From: DAOUBA01 sp034432855
GTDB lineage: Bacteria; Chloroflexota; Anaerolineae; B4-G1
DNA length: 12,588 nucleotides
Assembly (NCBI GenBank): GCA_034432855.1
Contig: DAOUBA010000172.1
Coordinates: forward strand, 1-12,588
Direction: 5' to 3'
The notes under the pieces are model-generated. The model ran no database searches. It had not been told where the DNA came from and saw only the letters and a program-made list of their open reading frames with translations. The position numbers and the translations under genes were made by a program. This document shows positions 6,312-12,275 of the stretch, piece after piece (position 1 is the stretch's first letter; the number at the start of each line of letters is the position of its first letter).

Positions 6312-7807
6312 TGAAGCGTACGTGGTCATTCTGGCGGCGCGTCCGCCAGGCTGTCCAAATCCTGTTCTTTGCGCTGTACGTCTATCTGCTCTTTGCCGCG
6401 CTGCAGCGGCGGGCGGCCTTTCCGTTGGCCGATCTCTTTTTCCGCCTCGATCCGCTGGCGGCGCTGGCGGCCATGCTGGCCGATCGCGCCTGGATCCCTC
6501 GCCTGGCGCTGGCGCTGGTGACGCTGGCACTGACGCTACTCTTGGGCCGCATCTGGTGCGGATGGATCTGCCCGCTGGGCACGCTCCTCGAATGGGTGCG
6601 CATCCCGGTAGGGACGCGGTTATTGCGCCCCTATCGCCCGGTTAAGAACGTTCTGTTGCTCCTCATCCTGACGGCCGCGCTGTTGGGCAATCTCTCGTTG
6701 CTGATCTTCGACCCGATCACGCTGCTCACGCGCACCATGACGACGGCAGTCCTGCCCATGTTGAATCGCGCTATCACTGCCGTCGAGCAGACGTTATACC
6801 CGGCCGGTTTCTTGCGTCCGGCGATAGACTGGATCGAGCGCGTATTGCGCGGGCCAGTATTGCCGGTCTTGCAGCCGGTGTTTGCGCTCAACGTCCTGAT
6901 CGCGATCCTCTTTGCTGCTGTCCTTGGGCTCAATGCGCTGGCCGATCGCTTCTGGTGCCGTTATCTATGTCCGCTGGGCGCGCTCCTGGGGCTACTCTCG
7001 AAGGTGGCGCTCCTGCGGCCGGTGATCGGCACGGCCTGCAACCGCTGCGGCCAGTGCGTGGGGGTGTGCCGAATGGACGCGATCGAGGAGTATGAGATTG
7101 TCCCCGGCGAGTGCACCGTCTGCCTGGATTGTCTGGCAGCCTGCCCGGAGGGTGGGATTGCGTTTCGTTCCCCTCTGCGCCCCGACCGGCGGCGCGAATT
7201 CGATCCGACGCGGCGACAGGTCTTGGTTTCGCTGGCGGCCGGGGCGGCAGGCGTGGCGCTCTTGCGCAGCAGCATTGAGGTCCAAAATCCTCATCCGCGA
7301 TTGATTCGCCCGCCAGGCGCCCAGGACGAAGAGGCGTTCCTGGCCCGCTGCCTGCGCTGTAGCCAATGTATGAAGGTCTGCCCGACCTCCGGCTTGCAGC
7401 CGACGCTCTTGGAGGCCGGGTTGGAGGGGCTGTGGACACCGCGCCTGGTACCGCGCCTGGGTCATTGCAACTATGGCTGCAACGCCTGCGGGCAGGTCTG
7501 TCCTTCGGGGGCGATCCCGCCGCTCGATCTCGAACGGAAGCGGCGGGCTGCCATCGGCATGGCGGTGGTGGATCGCAACCGCTGCCTGCCGTGGGCATAC
7601 GGTGTGCCGTGTATCGTCTGCGAGGAGATGTGCCCCGTGCCCAACAAGGCGATCCGGCTGGAGGCGGCGACGGTGCTGAACGCGCAGGGCGAAGAGGTCA
7701 CCGTGCAGCGGCCCTATGTCCTGCTCGACCTGTGCATCGGCTGCGGCATCTGCGAATTTCAATGCCCGATGGCTGGCGAGGCGGCGATACGGGTGTATCG
7801 CAGGTAG
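6311..7807 (+). CDS. Membrane-bound polyferredoxin, NapH-NapG-like fusion
   Basis: Electron-transfer protein of 498 residues. The first half is NapH-like: four transmembrane helices (about 13-30, 62-79, 113-133, 190-210), two 'CxxxCP' motifs (Cys83/Cys87 and Cys216/Cys220), then two ferredoxin motifs, Cys243-246-249-253 and Cys268-271-274-278. A twin-arginine-like helix, 'RRQVLVSLAAGAAGVALL', sits at 301-318. The second half is NapG/MauM-like, with cysteine groups 347-350-353-357, 386-390-393-397, 425-434-437-441 and 475-478-481-485, enough for four further [4Fe-4S] clusters. By analogy with NapH and NapG, the first cluster pair faces the cytoplasm and the second half the outside, making a transmembrane electron conduit. 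ATG 6311 overlaps the previous stop by one base. No nitrate reductase gene (NapA) is nearby, so the partner is probably something else. It closes the operon. Confidence 0.88.
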   Translation: MKRTWSFWRRVRQAVQILFFALYVYLLFAALQRRAAFPLADLFFRLDPLAALAAMLADRAWIPRLALALVTLALTLLLGRIWCGWICPLGTLLEWVRIPVGTRLLRPYRPVKNVLLLLILTAALLGNLSLLIFDPITLLTRTMTTAVLPMLNRAITAVEQTLYPAGFLRPAIDWIERVLRGPVLPVLQPVFALNVLIAILFAAVLGLNALADRFWCRYLCPLGALLGLLSKVALLRPVIGTACNRCGQCVGVCRMDAIEEYEIVPGECTVCLDCLAACPEGGIAFRSPLRPDRRREFDPTRRQVLVSLAAGAAGVALLRSSIEVQNPHPRLIRPPGAQDEEAFLARCLRCSQCMKVCPTSGLQPTLLEAGLEGLWTPRLVPRLGHCNYGCNACGQVCPSGAIPPLDLERKRRAAIGMAVVDRNRCLPWAYGVPCIVCEEMCPVPNKAIRLEAATVLNAQGEEVTVQRPYVLLDLCIGCGICEFQCPMAGEAAIRVYRR

Positions 7808-7820
7808 GGGGTATCAAATC

Positions 7821-9017
7821 TCACCCGGCATCCGCAAAGGCCACTTCCAGTGCGCGGCGGCTCACCGTGCGGTACACATCTTTCATCTGTGCCCAGAATG
7901 TCCGCGCGTCCAACCCCTCAAACTCTGGTGCGCCCAGCCGCTTGAGCAACGCCATCTCCACCTGGGGTTCTCCGATCTTGAACGTCAGGCTCTCTGCCTC
8001 AGGCCCGATCTTCCAGTAGTCTTCCAGAGTTTGTGTGAGAGCAGCCACCTCGACCGCTTCGATGGTTTCGGGCACGTAAGCCGGCTCGCCGACCGGCTCT
8101 GCCCCCTGGATGCGGCGTTCGCGCAAGGCCGCGATGACGGCGTCCTTGTCCCGCCCGCGCAATTGGAAGAGCAGGAACGGGTCTTCGTCGAAACGCTCTC
8201 CCAGGAGGTAATAGACAGCAGCGATGTGTTTGCACGGGTTGGCCCAGTCGGGACAGGAGCAATCGGTTTTCAGATCGCCCTGCGAAGACGGGAAGAGCGG
8301 GACATTGACGGCAAAGACCTCCAGCACGTGCGGCGCGGGGGACTGATCGGCCTTTGGGACCTGGTTTTCGGGGAACAGCGCCCGGCAGACGGGCGGCATA
8401 GCCTGCGCCAGCACCTTTAGCCGCGCCCGGTCTTCGGGATTGTCCAATAGCAGCAACCATACGGCGCGGTAGCGGCCATCGCTTTCCGCGACGCCGGGGA
8501 GGACTTGATGATGGGCCAGGAACTCGAGGCCCATCTTGGCGATCAATCCCCAGTAGCGCAGGTCAGCGCCCCATCGGCGATCTTCCGTCTGCCGGAGCGG
8601 AAGCGTCGCCAGAAGGTCGAGGGCTGTCAGGGTGTCGAGCGCCAGTCCGGGTATCTTCCAAGGAGCGAGATGGGGTTCGCTCTCCTCTTCGAGGTCTGGT
8701 ACCGGAGCCAGCCAGGGTGGCAACAACGGGCCGCGCGTGTTCGAGGGGAGCAAGGCCACGCGCGCTGTGGCAGGCGCGTCGGCCCACGCGCCGGAAGGGG
8801 CCTGGGTCTCGAGGGCCTCGCGTAACCGCTCCGGCGATGCAGCGTGGGGATGCGGCGGCACACGGGAGCGGCGGCCGCGCGGCGGAGCGGTGATTTCCGC
8901 CGACTCGGCCCAGATGAAAAAGGCGCCTTCCGACCAGGTGCCGTGGAGGACGAGCGTATGGCTCTCGTCTGAGGGCTGCTCCGTCAGACCGTTTTCGCTG
9001 CGCATTGCCGGTGGCAT
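7821..9017 (-). CDS. SWIM zinc-finger protein with helicase-type N-terminal module
   Basis: A 398-residue cytoplasmic protein. The SWIM zinc finger is clear: 'DCSCPDWANPCKHIAAVYYL', with Cys253, Cys255, Cys262 and His264 (CxCxnCxH), followed by 'DPFLLFQLRGRDKDAVIAAL' as in SWIM proteins encoded beside SNF2-type helicases. SWIM domains bind zinc and are thought to mediate DNA or protein contacts. The N-terminal part (about 22-213) does not look like the usual SWIM-protein N-terminus; 'LVLHGTWSEGAFFIWAE', 'WGADLRYWGLIAKMGLEFL' and 'LAQAMPPVCRAL' resemble the N-terminal region of the partner helicases. No helicase motor is present here. The gene lies alone, converging on the iron-sulfur gene with 13 nt between. 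ATG 9017 is used; Met5 is an alternative. No clear Shine-Dalgarno or promoter was seen. SWIM assignment is firm; the hybrid reading is inference from memory of the families. Confidence 0.83.
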   Translation of the reverse strand: MPPAMRSENGLTEQPSDESHTLVLHGTWSEGAFFIWAESAEITAPPRGRRSRVPPHPHAASPERLREALETQAPSGAWADAPATARVALLPSNTRGPLLPPWLAPVPDLEEESEPHLAPWKIPGLALDTLTALDLLATLPLRQTEDRRWGADLRYWGLIAKMGLEFLAHHQVLPGVAESDGRYRAVWLLLLDNPEDRARLKVLAQAMPPVCRALFPENQVPKADQSPAPHVLEVFAVNVPLFPSSQGDLKTDCSCPDWANPCKHIAAVYYLLGERFDEDPFLLFQLRGRDKDAVIAALRERRIQGAEPVGEPAYVPETIEAVEVAALTQTLEDYWKIGPEAESLTFKIGEPQVEMALLKRLGAPEFEGLDARTFWAQMKDVYRTVSRRALEVAFADAG

Positions 9018-9261
9018 GATACACGGCTTTCGGCAGATTGCAACCCGGCCCGTGCAGGCAGAACGCCTGTGACAACTGGACGTATGTATCAGTTGGGAGC
9101 AGGGCTTTTCATATCAGGCGCGAGGCGAAAGCCATCGCGCAAGGCCGATGTGGGGCAGCCTTTCCAGGCTGCCGACAGCCTGGAAAGGCTGGTTCCGCGA
9201 CAGGCTGGAAAGCCTGTCCCACGTCCCCGGTCAGACCAGGGCGTACAGGGATTGCGCTCTC
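9018..9261. other. Intergenic spacer (244 bp) between serpin and SWIM genes
   Basis: No gene is visible. It holds the three-unit palindromic element at 9150-9223, a small hairpin CAGGC/GCCTG (9055-9069) and a spaced inverted repeat CAACTG-N11-CAGTTG (9073-9095). None has a following T-run on the minus strand, so I see no intrinsic terminator for the serpin transcript. No convincing promoter for the SWIM gene was found. Confidence 0.6.
9150..9223. repeat. Three-unit palindromic repeat (REP-like)
   Basis: Three 16-nt palindromes begin at 9156, 9176 and 9201: CAGCCTTTCCAGGCTG, CAGCCTGGAAAGGCTG and CAGGCTGGAAAGCCTG. Each has 6-bp arms and a 4-nt loop. Units 1 and 2 are exact reverse complements with a 4-nt CCGA spacer, so they can also form one 16-bp stem. 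The outer ends (9150-9171 and 9201-9222) are inverted repeats of each other at 19 of 22 positions. The copies suggest a mobilised short repeat family. Confidence 0.8.
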
Positions 9262-10545
9262 CTATGGAGCCGGGTTCACCACCCGCCCGACGAAGAGAAT
9301 CGCGCCGGTCTCCAGGTCGTGGATGAGGAAGATGAAGGGACAGTCAACGGTGACCGTAACGGGCGATTCGGGCATCGCTGTTACTTCTATCACCACCGCT
9401 GTGGCTGCAGCGGCCTCGGTGCCAGCCTCGTCAACCGAGACGAATGCCTTGTGCAGAACATCGCCGATGTAGAGGTCGCGAGCGCCGTTCATACCCGAAA
9501 AGTCCGCCCGGTCGGGCGTAAAGGCGTCCGGCATCCCCATCGCCTGCAGGGCCTCGGTCAGGCTGAAGGCCGATTCGACCCGGAAGCGGGGCAGCGTGAG
9601 GGCAACCTGCTGATAGGTCAGGTTCTCCAGGATCGCCTCTACCCGCCCGGCATCCAACGCATCCTCGAATGCCTCAAACCGGCCTGCTTGAGGGAGGAGG
9701 ACAACCATCGCCAGTTCATGGCCGTCGTAGGGCAGTTCTACTGCCTGGTAGCCTTCTCCTTCTGCGTAGCGTAGTCCCGTCGTTTGTTGCATCATCGGCA
9801 CCACGACCTCACCGCCGTTCAGCAGGTAGAACGGCCCGTCAGTGGTCAGGTCCGCTTCGAAAGGCCTGGCCCAGGCGGCGTTGAAGTAGATGGCGTTGGT
9901 GAGCACCAGCCTCGTCAGGACGTCGATCACGCCTGGCGGGATCAGGTCCTGAATTCGGCCCTCCGTCTGGTCGCTGACCCAGTCGTTGATGGTGACGCGA
10001 GCGGCTTCAGGGTCTTGGGCGAAGTCCAGCAGGCGTAGGCCGGCGCCATAGTTCTGGGCGAGAGTGTCGAGGAATTCGGAGAGGAAGCGGTAGCCTTGCT
10101 GTCCCCAAATCGCATTGGCGATGTTCAGCCGGAAGCCCTGGTCGTCCTCGCCCTGAGCCCCTTCACCCCGGCTGGCGAGCGCCAAATCCAGAGCGTTGAA
10201 GGCGGGATGGAGACGGTCCCCGGGGAGGGTGAAGTGGAGAGTAGCGGCCATCTGCCGCTCGGTCTCGCCGCGAGCGCCGGCATGGGTCATCGCCAGTGCC
10301 AGCGAGATGCTATAGGGGGAATAGAACAAGTTGCCCTCCTCCACGCGCAGGACGCGATAGAGGTCAAGGGCGAAGGCGCGATTGCCGGAGGTGAGTTCCG
10401 CCAGGTCGGAAGCGGGCACGTCGGGCGTGGTCGTCCGCGGTTTATCGGATTGGGCCATCACCAGACCCCCTTCCGGGCGGGCGCAGCCGGCCACCAGACC
10501 CAACAAGAGGATTCCTAACACCAGATTCTGTCGAATGGTTTTCAT
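9262..10545 (-). CDS. Serpin family protease inhibitor, lipoprotein
   Basis: Suicide inhibitor of proteases, predicted to sit outside the cytoplasmic membrane. From ATG 10545 the protein has 427 residues; AAGGAG lies 9 nt upstream on the coding strand. A signal peptide with lipobox 'LVAGC' puts the lipid on Cys21, and the serpin fold fills about 45-427, a normal length. Serpin hallmarks include 'NLFYSPYSISLALAMTHAGA', 'LVLTNAIYFNAAW', 'DVLHKAFVSVDEAGTEAAAA' and the closing 'PFIFLIHDLETGAILFVGRV'. The reactive-loop hinge 'GTEAAAAT' (Gly375-Thr382, P15-P8) has the small residues needed for loop insertion, so it should be inhibitory. Counting from the hinge places P1 near Thr389 with Ala390 at P1', so trypsin-like targets are unlikely; the distal loop is about three residues longer than in alpha-1-antitrypsin, so P1 could shift. 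The target protease is unknown; the C39 peptidase in this window is not an obvious one. Confidence 0.95.
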   Translation of the reverse strand: MKTIRQNLVLGILLLGLVAGCARPEGGLVMAQSDKPRTTTPDVPASDLAELTSGNRAFALDLYRVLRVEEGNLFYSPYSISLALAMTHAGARGETERQMAATLHFTLPGDRLHPAFNALDLALASRGEGAQGEDDQGFRLNIANAIWGQQGYRFLSEFLDTLAQNYGAGLRLLDFAQDPEAARVTINDWVSDQTEGRIQDLIPPGVIDVLTRLVLTNAIYFNAAWARPFEADLTTDGPFYLLNGGEVVVPMMQQTTGLRYAEGEGYQAVELPYDGHELAMVVLLPQAGRFEAFEDALDAGRVEAILENLTYQQVALTLPRFRVESAFSLTEALQAMGMPDAFTPDRADFSGMNGARDLYIGDVLHKAFVSVDEAGTEAAAATAVVIEVTAMPESPVTVTVDCPFIFLIHDLETGAILFVGRVVNPAP

Positions 10546-10648
10546 TTCTTCTGTCTCCTTGTCTGTAGAGTCCTGTTTTTCTGGACGTATGGAGGGCACG
10601 GAAAGTTCCCGCCCCCCAACCGAAACGCACCCGTTCACAGCAGCGCGG

Positions 10649-10677
10649 TTGGGAATGCGCGGCATTTGTGGTAGAAT
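10649..10677 (+). promoter_or_regulatory. Extended -10 promoter of the AOR gene
   Basis: A -35-like TTGGGA (10649-10654), 17-bp spacer and -10 TAGAAT (10672-10677) preceded by TGG form an extended -10 promoter. The predicted +1 is A10684, giving a leader of about 29 nt before ATG 10713. The rest of the 10546-10712 spacer shows no clear promoter for the divergent serpin gene. Confidence 0.5.
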
Positions 10678-10712
10678 TCCATCAACAGAGCAGAGCATAG
10701 TGGTGAACGAAT

Positions 10713-12275
10713 ATGAATCGAAGACTATTGCACCTTGACCCGGCTGCACGGTGTTGGCGACTTGAAACACTTCGGGTTGAGCGACTGGACAAGGATCCGC
10801 GCGAGGACTATTTCGTCCTCAGCGGCGAGACGTTGTGCCAGTACCTCTTGCGCCGCGATCCGCAGACGCTGATCATCGCGCGCGGGCCGCTGCCGTTCAT
10901 CTCCGGCAACAAGGCCAGCGTGGGGTACATCTCCCCGCTCACGGGACTGCCGCACTATAGTTTCGTCGGCGGGCGGGCGGCGGCGCAGTTGCTCAACCTC
11001 GGCCTGGATGCGATCTGCTTTCAATCTCCAGCCCCCAATCCTCCCATCGTAGTCGTCGGCGGTCGCGCCCCCAACCTCACCGTCGAGTTCAAGTCCGCCG
11101 CTGATCTCCCCTCCGGCCAGCGTAGCGCCTACTACTGGCTGCTGGAACGCGAGTTGGGCGGCGACAGCCACGCCGGCAGCGTCTTTACCATCGGCGAGGC
11201 AGCGCGGCTGGGGTATCTTTCGGCCAACCTGGCCGTGGAGGCGATCTATCACGCCGGTCGAGGTGGGGCCGGGCTGGTCTTTTCGCGCTTTGCCGCGGCG
11301 CTCTTGTTGCGCGGCGAGCCGCTGGAGGCGATGGAATTCTTCGCCGGCGTCTCCCCTCCTCCGCTTGCGGGGGAGGAGCCGGGGGTGGGGGCTTTCGCAC
11401 GCAATCCCAATGCCGCCATTGCCCGGCTCGTGGACAGGCACTGCGCGCGGATGATGTGGCCGGCTGGCGGCACCATCGTCAAATTGTTCGCCACTGGTGC
11501 AGACCCGCAGGGCAAGAACACGCTGCCGGCCTGGAACGCGCGGCGTCTGGGCTACCCTCTGGCGGACCTGGGCAGCCCGCGCGTGCTAAGGGCAATCCGC
11601 CAGGGGCATACCGGCTGCCATTGGTGTCAGGTGGACTGCCGCCACTGGCATTGGGTGCCGGCGGACTATGCTCCCGGCGGCCAGGACATTTTCCTCGACG
11701 ATTTCGAGCCAACCTACGCCATCTTTGCGATGCTCGGCCTGACTCCTGCGGAAGACACCTTCCAGGCGCGGCTCGACCTGCGCGCCGAGGTGGACCGGCG
11801 GCTGATCCTGCCGGTCGAGCAGATGGGCTGCGACGTGATGAACGTTGGCCTGGGGTTGAGCGCGCTGTTCGAGGGGGTCGAGCGAGGCATCATTCCGGCG
11901 TCAGAAATCGGGTTTCTCCAAGAAACCCGATTTCTCCCGACGCTGGATGCGGCGGTGCGGGCGGTGGAGATGCTGCGCTCCGGCGAGGCGGCTCGCTATC
12001 CGGCCCTGCGCGCCGTCGGCGATGGGCCACAGGCGCTGGCCGAACGGTATCCGGCGATGCGAGACATCGTCTTCACCGGCGGCAAAGGCACGCTGGGCAA
12101 CGCCGGCCATGCCAATGAGTGGCTAAGTCAAATTGCGCCGCTTCACTCCCATCTAGCAAGCCCTCAATTACCACATGCCCATCAGCGTAGACGTTTACCC
12201 GATTACACAGTGCCCTTAGGATCTCCTGACGTGTCTCCAGTACCCGTATGCGCTCCTCATCCGACAGCTCTTTGA
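10713..12275 (+). CDS. Aldehyde:ferredoxin oxidoreductase family, 3'-truncated by insertion
   Basis: AOR family enzymes oxidise aldehydes to acids with a tungsten-pterin cofactor and pass electrons to ferredoxin in the cytoplasm. The ORF has 520 codons, but only about residues 1-469 are AOR. The N-terminal domain shows 'LIIARGPLPFISGNKASVGYI'-type pterin-binding sequence at about 53-73 and 'HYSFVGGRAAAQL'. Three cluster cysteines are present as Cys302-x2-Cys305-x3-Cys309 in 'GCHWCQVDC'. AOR proteins reach about 600 residues and need a fourth Cys in the C-terminal domain, which is absent. The family sequence 'GGKGTLGNAGHAN' at 456-468 breaks off near base 12120; the remaining codons are antisense to a recombinase gene and are probably meaningless. 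Two palindromic repeats lie in frame (11351-11391 and 11903-11935). The start has only a weak GGTG ribosome site. The product is very likely inactive. Confidence 0.85.
   Translation: MNRRLLHLDPAARCWRLETLRVERLDKDPREDYFVLSGETLCQYLLRRDPQTLIIARGPLPFISGNKASVGYISPLTGLPHYSFVGGRAAAQLLNLGLDAICFQSPAPNPPIVVVGGRAPNLTVEFKSAADLPSGQRSAYYWLLERELGGDSHAGSVFTIGEAARLGYLSANLAVEAIYHAGRGGAGLVFSRFAAALLLRGEPLEAMEFFAGVSPPPLAGEEPGVGAFARNPNAAIARLVDRHCARMMWPAGGTIVKLFATGADPQGKNTLPAWNARRLGYPLADLGSPRVLRAIRQGHTGCHWCQVDCRHWHWVPADYAPGGQDIFLDDFEPTYAIFAMLGLTPAEDTFQARLDLRAEVDRRLILPVEQMGCDVMNVGLGLSALFEGVERGIIPASEIGFLQETRFLPTLDAAVRAVEMLRSGEAARYPALRAVGDGPQALAERYPAMRDIVFTGGKGTLGNAGHANEWLSQIAPLHSHLASPQLPHAHQRRRLPDYTVPLGSPDVSPVPVCAPHPTAL
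11351..11391. repeat. GC-rich hairpin repeat inside the AOR gene
   Basis: Arms CCTCCTCCGC (11355-11364) and GCGGGGGAGG (11367-11376) pair at all ten positions, one as a T-G wobble, around a 2-nt loop, followed by a G-rich tail to 11391. The layout resembles a repeat commonly seen in bacterial intergenic regions (C-rich arm, short loop, G-rich arm, GGGGGTGGGGG tail); that match is from memory. It is translated in frame as 'SPPPLAGEEPGVGA' (residues 214-227). Confidence 0.65.
11903..11935. repeat. Perfect 15-bp palindromic repeat inside the AOR gene
   Basis: AGAAATCGGGTTTCT (11903-11917) and AGAAACCCGATTTCT (11921-11935) are exact reverse complements with a CCA loop. The 33-nt unit is a multiple of three, so the frame is kept, encoding about 11 residues 'EIGFLQETRFL' (398-408). 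AT-rich arms stand out from the GC-rich AOR codons around it. From memory, very similar palindromes recur in Chloroflexi and cyanobacteria genomes. Confidence 0.85.

Noticed and set aside
6311..7807. Assignment of the operon to periplasmic nitrate reduction (nap)
   Set aside because: The fusion resembles NapH and NapG, but NapA, NapB, NapD and other nap genes are not present, and the neighbours are unrelated to nitrate metabolism.
9156..9191. 16-bp hairpin as an intrinsic terminator of the serpin gene
   Set aside because: No T-run follows on the minus strand and it lies about 70 nt or more after the stop as one of three related palindromes, better explained as a repeat element.
10546..10770. 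An N-terminal extension of the serpin to an ATG at 10770
   Set aside because: It would overlap the divergent AOR gene and its promoter, and the ATG at 10545 has a good Shine-Dalgarno and begins a textbook lipoprotein signal peptide.
12121..12275. The last 51 codons of the AOR reading frame as genuine AOR sequence
   Set aside because: They are antisense to a convincing recombinase coding frame and show no AOR family pattern; the frame is open only by chance.
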